Source of the DNA: Cenococcum geophilum 1.58
Lineage: Eukaryota; Ascomycota; Dothideomycetes; Gloniales; Gloniaceae
DNA length: 64,000 nt
Assembly (NCBI GenBank): GCA_001692895.1
Contig: KV748195.1
Coordinates: 248,001 to 312,000 of the forward strand
Reading direction: 5' to 3'
The notes under the pieces are model-generated. The model was not told where the DNA came from, searched no databases, and saw only the letters and a program-made list of their open reading frames with translations. Below, piece by piece: positions 13,529-24,045 of this stretch; position 1 is the stretch's first letter, and every line of letters begins with the position of its first letter. The translations under genes and the position numbers were made by a program.

Positions 13529-13533
13529 TAGTG

Positions 13534-13705
13534 GCTATAGAGTGTATGTATTTAAGGAGTCTACAAAACGTTACGCGATTAATCGTAAGGGTTAAGGGCG
13601 TAAGAAGGTAATATACCTACGTGTAGCTGACATAAGCTATATGCGAGGTGTATGTAAGAGCACAGGGCTCTCCTATGGAGGCCCCTACGGTGGGGTTCCG
13701 TAACA
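13534..13705 (-). repeat. 5' LTR of gypsy element 2, split (second part)
   Basis: It continues 2767-2787 across the chromovirus insertion and ends TTCCGTAACA, inverse of the TGTTACGGAA start. Between the ends it is less RIP-mutated than the internal parts. Confidence 0.6.
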
Positions 13706-13942
13706 ATAAGCTAGGTAGGCCATAATAAAGACCTAGAATGGTATTCCGTATTTAACTTTAAGTACTCCCCCTATAAGCTACGGGACTTCTACTTAGCCTC
13801 CCTAACCTCCCTTAACTGCTATATAAATTAGATAACTAAATTAAGTACTAGGAAGAAGGGTTAGATAATTATAACAATTTAAATAATAATAAGGAGCTTA
13901 GATAACGCTTAAGGGCAGGCTTTTTTAGGAGAGGGGGGGTAA
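13706..13942 (+). pseudogene. Plus-strand gypsy element 3: pol C-terminus and polypurine tract
   Basis: Plus-strand translation gives NFKYSPYKLRDFYLA followed by a charged tail, which matches the C-terminal extension after the chromodomain of fungal gypsy elements. It ends at a stop just before aggagaggggggg (13927-13939), a classical polypurine tract, which directly precedes an LTR start. Only this 3' end is present, because element 2 is inserted next to it. Confidence 0.65.
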
Positions 13943-14221
13943 TGTAACGGTGCTAAAGCGCGTCACCTGCTAAGTTCTACTATATTTTACCACCTGTTAT
14001 ATTGTCGCATACTATTTAGTATTGTCGCATACTATCTGGTACTATTTCTTACTATTAGCTCGCCTACTATTAGCTCGTCTACTGCTAGCGCCTTGGCGGC
14101 TTGCGCTACCTATTTGTTAACACCAGCCCTCGCGACCCCCTTTCCTTCTCCTTAGCTTAGTATCTTTATTAGATAGCAATCCACAAGCTTCAGCTTAGAG
14201 GCATTTGTGCGAGCCGTCACA
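13943..14221 (+). repeat. 3' LTR of gypsy element 3
   Basis: It starts TGTAACGG right after the polypurine tract and ends CCGTCACA; the two ends are inverted copies with one mismatch. Length 279 bp. The partner 5' LTR is not in the window. Confidence 0.6.
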
Positions 14222-14811
14222 ATAATAAAACTTAATAGAGGCAATAAATATCGCGAAGGATTATTAGATAAGCTATACCGTGTAAGGCCTTTAGAATACT
14301 ATATTCCGCAGCATAATTAAAAAGATATATTTAATATTAAAAAGGATAAAAGGGATAATAATAAGCTATAGCTAAAGCCAAAGAAACTATAGAAGAAGTA
14401 TACTCCTTTAAAGAAGGCAGTAATAGTTAAGAGCGCTACTTTCGCTACTTTCGCTACTATTTTCGCTATATAAGACGCTTATAAACTACCTAAGGAACCT
14501 AGCCAAGATCTACCTCTAGCGCCTCTAGAACAGCCTTTAAAATAGCCTCTAGTACACTTACTCTTTAATTAACGCCATGCCTTCCTTATCTACAATCGTA
14601 ATTAAGGACAATAATACTTCCTCCTCTACTATTTCTAAGCTTAATTCTAATTAGCCTACCTGCTCTGGCGACGATGACGCGTTAAGCAACTCTATACTAA
14701 ATACATCGCGAGTCTTTTTAGGTGTACGGCGAATAATTTTATAGGACCGCATATTATTAGGGAGTACGAATATTAAACGTACGGAGTGCTTAAAGAGCTA
14801 GTGTCGACCTG
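14222..14811. other. AT-rich RIP-mutated remnant, unidentified
   Basis: Low-CpA, stop-rich DNA with a few coding-like stretches on the plus strand (a lysine-rich run near 14330-14420 and a proline-rich run near 14490-14570). I cannot assign it to a family. Confidence 0.4.
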
Positions 14812-15036
14812 AATCGGGTTATCTTGTCACCGACTCAGCTACCTCCCATTGAGTCAGTCATTGAGTCAGTCATTGACTCGGTCACCTACCCCTTGTTTCC
14901 ATTGCCACCCCCTACCCCCGTCTCGTTCTCATTTCCTACACCTTTCTCATGTATATATAGAGGCTCTAGAGCCACCATTCAACAGACAGAGTCATCATTC
15001 TTTTCTTACAATCGGTGCACGGACTTCCGATCGACA
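14812..15036 (+). repeat. Solo LTR, copia family TGTCGACC...TCGACA
   Basis: 225 bp, beginning TGTCGACCTGAATCGG and ending CCGATCGACA, with perfect 5-bp flanks gctag (14807-14811 and 15037-15041). It is the same LTR family, in opposite orientation, as the LTRs of the copia element at 42439-51395. It contains a TATATATA promoter-like stretch and short tcattgactcag-type tandem repeats. Short ORFs here are not genes. A solo LTR arises by recombination between the two LTRs of a full element. Confidence 0.9.
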
Positions 15037-15428
15037 GCTAGCTACAAAGTAATATTACCGCGAGGGGGCTTATAGCGACGAATGTAGTACGAGGGGCTGA
15101 GCTCTTGGCAGAATCTAGAGAGCAGCCGACATCTGTTACACCACGCCAAGGATCATAAAGGTGACGATAGCGGCGGGAGGGCAGTGGCGAGAGAGCAGCT
15201 ATTTTAAAGCTCTACCAGAGCCCGGGGGAGTGGAGCATACTTTCAATTAAAACACCATGCCAGGATTGTACTATATTCGATATTCAATATTAATATCAAT
15301 ACGGCCTTATACTGATATTGAATATTGATAAAAGCACTGGGTAGAAGGATTACCTAAGAATGTCGGAGGGTTATTACAGGTATTAAGACCTTTCAGAAAT
15401 GTTTCCGATTACACGATATTAGTTTGAT
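15037..15428. other. Intergenic, 3' of feruloyl esterase
   Basis: No gene seen. An imperfect inverted repeat (atattcaatat ... atattgaatat, about 15281-15327) could form a hairpin downstream of the esterase gene. Confidence 0.5.
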
Positions 15429-17065
15429 TTATTTGATGCAGGTCCAGCTACTCAGGTCAGCAGGCGGTCCGTTAATGTAAGTACTCCGGTATGGATATCT
15501 AGCGTGGAATTAGCGCCTGAATCTTCTTCATTGAAATAACCCCGTTACCTGCAATGTCTATGCTGATACGCTTCCCCCATTTCAACAGTATCATTAATGA
15601 ATTTGGTTCCTGTAACAGTCTCCGGCGCGGTACCATTTTCCACCCACTGCACGATAGCCGCCAATATGTTGACATCTGGATGAAACGAAATTCCCGTAGC
15701 TGCGGTTGCTCCTTGGCCGAAGGACCAGGCCCCTGGACCGCCATTGCAGTGAAACATCCCAGGGATGCGGAAAAAACGGAACCAAGTGTCCAGATCTCCG
15801 GATGGAGAACTCATTCCCGCTGAGAGGTAGTTGTAGAAACGTTCGGTATTGGTTCCCGTGATCTGATTATCTTGACCTCCATGGTACGCGATCAACTTTC
15901 CGCCGCAACCACGGAATGGTTCCAAGCTTGAAGGCCAGGTTCGAACATTCGAGGGATTCATCCGTTCAGCGATAAACGCGTCATTAATGTCGAAGGTTAG
16001 AGGGTCCCAGGAAGAATTTGTGAAGACAACATAGCGGAACCAATCCTCCGAGTAACCGAACGGTTTCCCTGCAAGGAGCCTCTGCACAGCCATTACTTCG
16101 GCACCAGGTTGGAGGCCAGGGTATACCAATTGACTTTGGTTGCCGTAAAGAGGGTTGTATACTTTGCGTACAACCTGGACTTGAGCTGGAGTGAGGCAGT
16201 CTGTGCTGTTTGAGGTCGAGCAGATCAATGACTCTGGGTGGAAATTGCAAAGGGTGGGATCTTCAATGATACCATCAATAACTCCATCAAGGCTGTCGCA
16301 TTGGCGTAATATCTCGCTGTGGATGAGGCTGGTCCACGTCTCTGATTCGATGAAATCAGAAGTGTTTGACGGACCAGTGATTGGGTAGAAGCTGGCTCTC
16401 CAAGACGAAAGATAGTTGAAGTTAATGCCTGGACAACCAGCGACAATGCCATCATAATCTTCAGGGAACATCTCCGCGGCTTGGATGCCTTGGCGGCCCC
16501 CACCCGAGCAGCCAAGATAATAACTCTTCGTGTGACTTTTCCCATAGAAACTTTTCAGGAGCTGCTTCCCGACAACAACGGTTGTATGTAGTGACCTCCA
16601 TGAAAAATCCGTCACAACTTCCAGATTCTGATAAAATGCAAGTCCGCTCGTGCCGTTGTGGCCGTTGTTCGATCCAGTAGTGGCGAAGCCGTACTGGGTA
16701 GTGTAGGCCATGTCCTCATACTTGATGCACCCATCAATGCCACCATTTCCAGTGCCGAGAAACCTTCCGGTCCAGTTTTCAGGAAGCCATATCTCAAAAA
16801 TTACGCTGCTTCTATTCGATGTTGGGATGCTCAAAGCCACGCGGCAGATATCTGCGAGTACGACCTGACTCGGCCGAGCGCATGACGGGCTATTTCCAGG
16901 AAATGTAAGGTTCGTACCTGCAGGGACGTACTCTATGATCTTCAAAGTGCTATTAGGAAAGTATTCCTTAGGTTGAAAAGAGAGGCAAGTGGACTTAAAG
17001 TCGGCTGAGGCAAGAAAAACATTACAAAATGTTGCGTATAGAATGGCACGGAGTCTGAGAAACAT
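15429..17065 (-). CDS. Secreted tannase-family feruloyl esterase, two exons
   Basis: Predicted secreted hydrolase of the tannase/feruloyl esterase family, which cleaves phenolic esters from plant cell-wall sugars or tannins. Residues 1 to about 21 form a signal peptide. The nucleophile motif is GCSGGGRQG, followed by an HGGQDNQI segment (catalytic Asp) and FHCNGG (catalytic His); the Cys of CSGGG and of FHC form the family's CS-D-HC disulfide pair. Many NxS/T sites. The first exon runs into a stop right after RHC, but a 50-bp intron (15499-15548, GTAACG...CTAG) restores the usual ending, HCRYPYRSTYINGP...SWTCIK. Exons 17065-15549 and 15498-15429; 528 aa, normal length. Feruloyl esterase B-type rather than true tannase is a guess from overall look. 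Confidence 0.88.
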
Positions 17066-18060
17066 TACTTAGAGAAAGAGCGAATCAATTTTACGTAGGT
17101 GAGGTAAGGAGATGAAGTGGTCGTATGAAGATTCCTGCGGAGGCGGCAGTAAAAAGTTCCTGGCCCCCCTGCGCCACTAAAACGCCACCCGAGCGCCATA
17201 TAAGTAAGCTTGGCGTCCCAATTAGGAAGAAGGTTTAGAGGTTTAGGGCCTCTCTAAGATGAGAAAGTATAGATAGATAACACTATAATTAATATTTAAG
17301 TAGTATAGATATATATAATAAGTATTACTTCTTCCACCTTTTACCTCGTCCCCTTAGCTTCTTTAATAACTTAGCCTACTACTATAGCTCCTACACCTAC
17401 TCGTGCGGCTATTTAGACCTAATAAACGACTTATTAAGTAGTTCTATTAATAGGCGGCGTTAAGGATTTTACTATAGTTTTAGAGGCTATTAGGGCAACC
17501 AAAAAGGACCTTGCGTGCAGCCACAGCCGTTCACTACAATTGCTATGTACAGCTGGTGGCAAGCAGGCGAGATTGGATGCGCGTACCGAATTTAAAATTT
17601 CAGAGCGCTCGCTAAATGGGGGGGGTGAAGCTGGTCGCGCAACAGGTTGTAGCAGTATAAGAAGAACGTTAAGATTCCCGCTTCTGTTTGTATAGTAATA
17701 TATTTCCCCGTACCTATAGAGGAACCACGACGGAGCCTTAGAAGCATTCTCTGGCGGTGGTAGTGACTCGCTAATTGCGGTCGAGTGGTGCAGTTATGTG
17801 GGTGCGGACATTACGACATTGGAGATCATTATCAGCGCGAAAACACTCTGTGCGAGGGAATGCTTGTGAAAACTAATTTATGGGCATATTTGCATTGCGA
17901 TTCTATCGCTATAAGTAACATAATTCAATATACAAGAAACTTTGAAATAAGGAGGCAAAGCAGTCCCTCGGAGCTCTTCCAGACTGGACTTGAACTGTCA
18001 CAAACATCTATGCTAGTGTCCTCCACGTGTAGCCATTATTTTCTCGTACCCGACATTAAA
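17066..18060. other. Intergenic with a RIP-mutated scrap
   Basis: The promoter of the esterase lies near 17066-17220. About 17225-17480 is AT-rich, CpA-poor DNA like the transposon blocks, so probably a degraded insertion. The 17785-18087 ORF has no recognisable domain and I do not call it. Confidence 0.5.
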
Positions 18061-18976
18061 TTATCCAAATCTACCGAGCTGGTATAGCACGAAGGCAGCG
18101 CTGAGCATCCCTGCGACAACACCGAAAACTGTCCTGCCGGGATCAATGGTCGCAATAGCCGCAGCAACCGAGGGGGAAGACTGCACGGTTCCCGTGGCGG
18201 CTGTGGCAGCCCCAGAGACACTGCTGCTCGATGTTGTAATAGCGGCTGTGGCAAAGCCTGAAGACAACACACCTGTGGTTATCGCACTGTTGGCGCTAAC
18301 CAGCGCCGATGTAGATATAGAAGATGTCACGCTAATTGTACCAGACGCACTCGAAGCTGTGCTCCCAATTGTCGACTTCCGGTGGCTGTTAGAATTGAGT
18401 GAGCCCGACGCTGCAACAGAGGAGCTGGTTGTAGGCGAAGCCTGGGTAACAGACGCGATAACGATGTAGCAAGGTATGCACTGGTCTCCAATGGAGATAT
18501 CGTAGAGGTTGTAGAAGTTGCCACTGGCGCATTTGTAGAAGATAACAGAGCCGCCGAGGGCGAGGGAGTCATTTGCGCAAATGGACCAGCCACCCGTGTA
18601 GATGGAACCGGCCTGCGGTGGCCCGTCGAACTGAAATTGGCGGTTCGCGACAATGCCGCCGGTGCGGCCAAGGGAGTCATGCAGAATGCCATTCTTAAGA
18701 GTTACTGTTACCGCGGAGTCTATGACCTGGAGTTGCACGAAAAGAGTCAGCATCGACGAAAATGTAAATTGAAGGACATAGGGAGAGATTGCAGACCTCT
18801 GAGGCTTCATTTTTCCGGGTGTTCGCAATGGCTGCGGTGTTGAGGGTGAAGTTGCCGCTGAAATTTGGTTGGCAGCCAGAAGGCGCGGCGGCGGAGGGAG
18901 CGATGCCTTCGCTCACGGCCTGCGCAACGGCGGTCGCGGCGAGGCAGAGGGTAGAAAGGATGATGGAAGACCTCAT
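18061..18976 (-). CDS. PIR-like cell-wall mannoprotein with hydrophobic C-terminal tail, two exons
   Basis: Likely a wall or surface protein. It has a signal peptide ([20 protein letters not shown]), then the PIR-type four-cysteine module with [57 protein letters not shown], followed by about 100 Ser/Thr/Ala-rich residues (O-glycosylated stalk) and a hydrophobic C-terminus ([17 protein letters not shown]), which could be a GPI-anchor signal or a membrane anchor. Exon 1 is 18976-18797, a 70-bp intron 18796-18727 (branch GCTGAC) joins ..NEASE to [10 protein letters not shown] in phase 0, and exon 2 ends at 18061. Length 281 aa. Starting instead at 18828 would lose the signal peptide. Confidence 0.8.
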
Positions 18977-19818
18977 TTTGGTGGTTGGAGGGACCTACGC
19001 AATATTTCTAATATGTGTGTTCAAATATGTAGAGACCCAACGCGCGTCGATGCCTCACAGCTAAATGCGGCGCCCACCAAGGAAGAACGCGATTAGCAAA
19101 GCTGCCCATACGAATGCGCTGCGATGAACGAGCGACGTTAAAAAAGCATTGCGAAGAATGGGGACAATTAAGGAAGAAAAATGAATGAAGAGTAAGAGAG
19201 CAAGAGTCGCCGGGAAGGGAGACAGGAATATGTGTTCGAAATCCTGTTTTGGTGTAGGCGTTTCAATCAAACCTTGGTTGCGATGGTTGCGATGGTTGCG
19301 ATTGTTGCGACGGATGAGGCTGCCTGTTCATTGCCTGTTCCTGGGGGACGTGCGAGGCGCCATCACCCTTTTGTCGTCACTGCGCAACGTCCAGCCACGC
19401 CTCGACCGTGGATCCCCTTACTAGCTACAGTGAAGGCCCCTCCTCTTCTCAGTCGCATGACCTGTAACCAAGTGTGCATGGAGCTATAATTATTTCTAGT
19501 CCAGGTGCGTATTATTCAATTATTATCATTATATCTTTTATATATCTACAGTAGCTATCTCTAAAGAGTTTCACAAGCCTGACCAATATGACCAGGCACC
19601 GGATGACGTAGGCCTGGCAGCCGTGGCAAGCTGCCCCACATAAAATAAATCTTGGCTCCAATTAGCCGAGCTGGGATAAACTGAGATTCATGATTGGCGG
19701 GCCAAGCGGTAGAGGTCAGCGCCTGTTGTCTGACTGAAGTTCAGCCCGCTCGCCGAGATGCGCTCACGTCTGCCTTGACATGCCCTTCCCTTGAGTTCTC
19801 TCAAATGCGGTCTGGGTA
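18977..19818. other. Intergenic between divergent genes
   Basis: Shared upstream region of the PIR-like gene (minus) and the NLR gene (plus). Apart from a short 9-bp tandem repeat at 19276-19311 I see no gene; the ORFs here have no coding look. Confidence 0.5.
19276..19311. repeat. 9-bp tandem repeat, four units
   Basis: Three exact GGTTGCGAT units followed by TGTTGCGAC. Confidence 0.8.
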
Positions 19819-22800
19819 ATGCGTCTTCTGGAACGCAACAACGCTGGCGAGCTCAGCCTGACCAAGGACTTCGTTGGCGACGATATTCCTCGGTATGCGA
19901 TACTTTCGCACACATGGGGAGCGGATACTGAGGAGGTCACCTTCGAAGACCTGATGGATGGTACTGGCGCGGGCAAGCCTGGCTATAACAAGATCCAGTT
20001 CTGTGGAGAACAGGCCAGACGCGATGGCTTACAATACTTCTGGGTGGACACCTGTTGCATCGACAAATCAAACAGCACCGAGCTCTCAGAGGCTATCAAC
20101 TCCATGTTTCGCTGGTACCGTAATGCGGCTAAATGCTATGTCTATCTGTCGGATGTTTCGAGACATGCCTTCGACGCCAACGATAAGTCCAACCAGCTGC
20201 CCTGGGAATCGGCATTTCGGAAGAGCAGATGGTTCACTCGGGGCTGGACCCTTCAAGAGCTTATTGCTCCGGCATCAGTTGAATTCTTTTCTAAAGAGGG
20301 CGAGCAACTAGACAACAAAAATCCTCTAGAGCGACATGTCTACGAAATAACAGGAATTCCCGTTAAAGCTCTTCAAGGAAGTCCTCTGTCTGATTTCAGC
20401 GTCACCGAGCGTATGTTATGGGCAGAAAAACGTGAGACAACACGCAAAGAAGACAAGGCGTACTCGCTACTAGGCATTTTCGACGTCCACATGCCACTTA
20501 TATATGGTGAAGGGAGAGAGAAGGCGTTGAGGCGGCTCCGGGAGGAGATCGACAAGGCTTCAAAGGGTAAGTCGCTGTCTCTTATCACTAGCAGCCATCA
20601 AGCGTAAAGATGCATCCAAATATTAGGAAGTTATTAACCGGAATAGGGTTTAAACACGAGGACTTTTCCATCGCCTTTAGTCTCTCCGATGTTTCTGAGA
20701 TCGAGCACTTTGTAGCAAGAGAAGAGGAACTCGCGGAAATGCATAGGACACTCAGCGGCAACGGCGGACGTCGCACTGTTGTTCTTCACGGTCTAGGCGG
20801 AATCGGCAAAACTCAGCTTACTGTTGCGTACGCGAAGCGGCACAAGGACAACTACTCGGCCATACTCTGGCTGAACATTAAGGACGAAGATGCTCTGAAG
20901 CAGAGCTTTGCCAAGGTAGCAGGGCAAATATTACGGGAACATCCCTCGGCCAGCCGGCTAAGCAGTATGGATATGAAAGAAAACTTAGACGAAGTAATAG
21001 ATGCTGTTAAGTTATGGCTGAGTCTGCCCAATAACACGCGATGGTTGATAATATACGACAACTATGACAACCCAAAATTGCCAGCAAACACGGATCCTGC
21101 AGCACTAGATATCCGCAAATTTCTCCCCAAATCATATCAAGGTTCAGTTATTATCACAACACGGTCATCGCAAGTCAGAATCGGCCATACTATCCAAATT
21201 CGAAAGCTGGAGAATGTGCGTGATAGTCTTGAGATTTTGTCAAACACATCGAGACGAGAAGGACTGATAAATGGTGAGGACGTTCTAGATATATGATTAC
21301 AGCTCTAACTTCAATGCTAGATCCCGATGCTGTAAGGCTCGCCAAGGAGCTGGACGGACTTCCTCTTGCACTAGCTACGGCTGGGGCATATCTCGACCAA
21401 GTGGCGATAAGTTTATCAGACTATCTTCGCCTATACAAAGCGTCATGGATGAAACTCCAGAAGACGAGCCCTGAGCTCAGCTCGTACGAAGACCGAACGC
21501 TTTACTCTACATAGCAGCTTTCATTTGACCACGTTAAACAACAGAACGAACTTTCGGCTAGGCTTCTTCATCTGTGGGCATACTTTAACAACCAGGATCT
21601 TTGGCTCGAGCTTCTTCAGCACGGCGATTCAGAGGACCCAGAGTGGATACGTGAGCTTACTCAAGACGAGTTAAGCTTCCACAGCGCGGCGCGGGTGCTG
21701 AGTAACCACGGGCTGGTGGAGGTAGACACGTCTTCGCAGGAATGGGTTGAGTCAAGAGGGTATAGCATTCATGGCTGCGTTCACTCGTGGATAATTCATG
21801 TTCTAAATCAAGAGTGGGATTACAATCTAGCGAGGCTGGTACTAAAGTTTGTAGGATCACATGTCCCGGGACAGGAGGCTGTTAAGTGGTGGCTGACAGA
21901 ACGACGGCTTCTCCAGCATGCAGCTAGATGTTCGTATATTATACTGAATGGCTTAGTTGTAGACGAAGGCATGGCATGGGCATGTCACAACCTAGGCAGT
22001 CTCTACGCGCACCAAGGCAAGCTAGACGAGGCGGAGAAGATGTACATGCGGGCGCTGCAAGGTAAGGAGGAGGCACATGGACCAAAGCACACATCAACGC
22101 TGAAGACGGTTAACAACCTGGGCATTCTCTACGCGGACCAGGGCAAGGTGGGCGAGGCGGAGGAGATGTACATGTGGGCGCTACAAGGAGAGGAGGAGGC
22201 ACTTGGACCGAAGCACACATCGACGCTCCAGACGGTCGGCAACCTGGGCATTCTCTACGCAGACCAGGGCAAGGTAGGCGAGGCGGAGAAGATGTACATG
22301 CGGGCGTTGCAAGGATACGAGGAGGCACTTGGACCGAAGCACATATCAACGCTCCAGACGGTTAACAACCTAGGCATTCTCTACGCGGACCAGGGAAAGG
22401 TGGGCGAGGCAGAGAAGATATGCATGCGGGCGCTACAAGGAAGGAAAGGAGGAGGTACTTGGACCGAAGCACACATCGACGCTCCAGACGGTTAACAACC
22501 TAGGCATTCTCTATAAGAACCAGGGTAAGCTAGGAAAGGCGGAGAAGATGTATATGCGGGCGCTACAAGGATATGAGGAGGCACTTGGACCAAAGCACAT
22601 ATTAACGCTTAAGACGGTTGGTAACCTAGGCATTCTCTACGCAGACCAGGGCAAGCTAGGCGAGGCGGAGAAGATATATATGCGAGCGCTGCAAGGATAC
22701 GAGGAGGCACTTGGACCGAAGCACATATCGACGCTTCAGACGGTTAATAATCTGGGCCTTCTCTACGCGGACCAGGGAAAGGTAGACGAGGCGGAGAAGA

Positions 22801-23726
22801 TGTACACGCAGGCGCTGCAAGGATACGAGGAGGCACTTGGACCGAAGCTTATACCGACGCTCCAGACGGTCAACAACCTAGGCACTCTCTACGCGGACCA
22901 GGGCAAGCTAAGCGAGGCGGAGAAGATGTATATGCGGGCGCTACAAGGATACGAGGAGGCACTTGGACCGAAGCACACATCGACGCTCAAGACGGTTAAC
23001 AACCTAGGCATTCTCTACGCAGACCAGGGCAAGGCGGGTGAGGCGGAGAAGATGTATATGTGGGCGCTGCAAGGATACGAGGAGGCACTTGGACCGAAGC
23101 ACACATCGACTCTTGACACAGTCGGCACCCTAGGCATTATCTATAAGAACCAAGGCAAGCTGACTGAGGCGGAGCAAATGTACCTGCGGGCGCTGCAAGG
23201 AAAGGAGGAGGCACTTGGACCGATGCACACATCGACGCTCCAGACGGTTAATAACCTAGGTATTCTCTATAAGAACCAGGGTAAGCTAGGTAAGGCGGAG
23301 AAGATGTATATGCGGGCGCTGCAAGGATACGAGGAGACACTTGGACCGAAGCACATATTAACACTTGACACGGTTAGTAACCTAGGCATTCTCTACAAGA
23401 ACCAAGGCAAGCTGGCTGAGGCGGAGCAGACATACGTGCGGGTGCTACAAGGATACGGAGACGCCCTTGGTCTAGAGAATGTTACGAGATATAGACCGGC
23501 GCTTAATATAATATTAAATCTAGGCTATCTTTTCGCAGCCCAAGGGGGGCTAACCGAGGCTAAAGCAATATATTTAAGAGCACTTGCTAGTTTCCAGGCC
23601 CTTTTAGGACCTTCTAGTAATAACTGTCGACGTCTTGAACATGCGCTAGCATCCCTAAATCCCCAGCAAGGTAAATTAGGAGATTTCTTATATCCCTTAT
23701 TTAGCGAAGTATTAATTAATATATAA
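19819..23726 (+). pseudogene. HET/NB-ARC/TPR NLR-type gene with a nonsense codon and a frameshift
   Basis: Fungal NLR of the kind linked to heterokaryon incompatibility and non-self response. Exon 1 (19819-20566) is a HET domain: AILSHTWG, YFWVDTCCIDK, RGWTLQELIAP, EDKAYSLLGIFDVHMPLIYGEG. An 80-bp intron (20567-20646) leads to an NB-ARC domain with P-loop GLGGIGKTQL and WLIIYDNYD; a 47-bp intron (21274-21320, branch CTAAC) joins GLIN to DPDAVRLAKELDGLPLALA. TAG at 21512-21514 interrupts ...LYST*QLSFDHV..., where relatives have Trp. From 21970 come 12-13 TPR units of 42 aa; an extra AAGG at 22441-22444 shifts the frame inside unit 4, and the rest reads open to 23726. A truncated HET/NB-ARC product could still be made. 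Confidence 0.88.
21970..23560 (+). repeat. 126-bp tandem array coding for TPR units
   Basis: About 12 units of 126 bp, each coding for NLG.LY..QGK..EAE..Y..AL plus a GYEEALGPKH.STL.TV linker (kinesin-light-chain-like TPR). Units in the middle are almost identical at DNA level, including silent positions, while the last one or two are diverged. This suggests ongoing unit exchange within the array. Confidence 0.85.
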
Positions 23727-24045
23727 TAGAAAATACGGGGGATAGTATAGGCATACCGGCGGGAGCAGAAGTGCCTAAGATTGCATTAGGTAATAATGCA
23801 AAGACAAATCCAGATCTATAGTACGAAAAATCATATACAAGCTTACGAGGTGAATTTTATAGCGCATCTAAATACAGCCTATTTACCCGTCAACGATTTA
23901 AAAGTATAGGCAATCATAGATAGATACCAATTTAGAAGATCTTAGATTACACTTGACTAACAACCTAAATTATAGGTAGAAGAGATTAAATTATAATTTC
24001 TAGCTATTAGTTAAGCTTCTGATGTTGTTGTAATAGTAGAAAACC
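23727..24045. other. AT-rich spacer
   Basis: No gene or repeat recognised. Confidence 0.5.

Noticed and set aside
14824..15075. 83-aa and 67-aa ORFs at 14824 and 14849
   Set aside because: They lie within the solo LTR and have no known domain.
15499..15744. Minus-strand 81-aa ORF and other frames over the esterase
   Set aside because: Shadow of the esterase; its last part covers the 50-bp intron.
17785..18087. 100-aa plus-strand ORF upstream of the PIR-like gene
   Set aside because: No recognisable domain; overlaps the 3' end of the PIR-like gene on the other strand.
18146..18469. 107-aa plus-strand ORF over the PIR-like gene
   Set aside because: Mirror of the Ser/Thr/Ala-rich stretch, which is open on both strands by composition.
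21970..23560. CRISPR-like look of a regular repeat array
   Set aside because: Units are 126 bp, contiguous, coding and give TPRs; there are no spacers, and this is a eukaryote.
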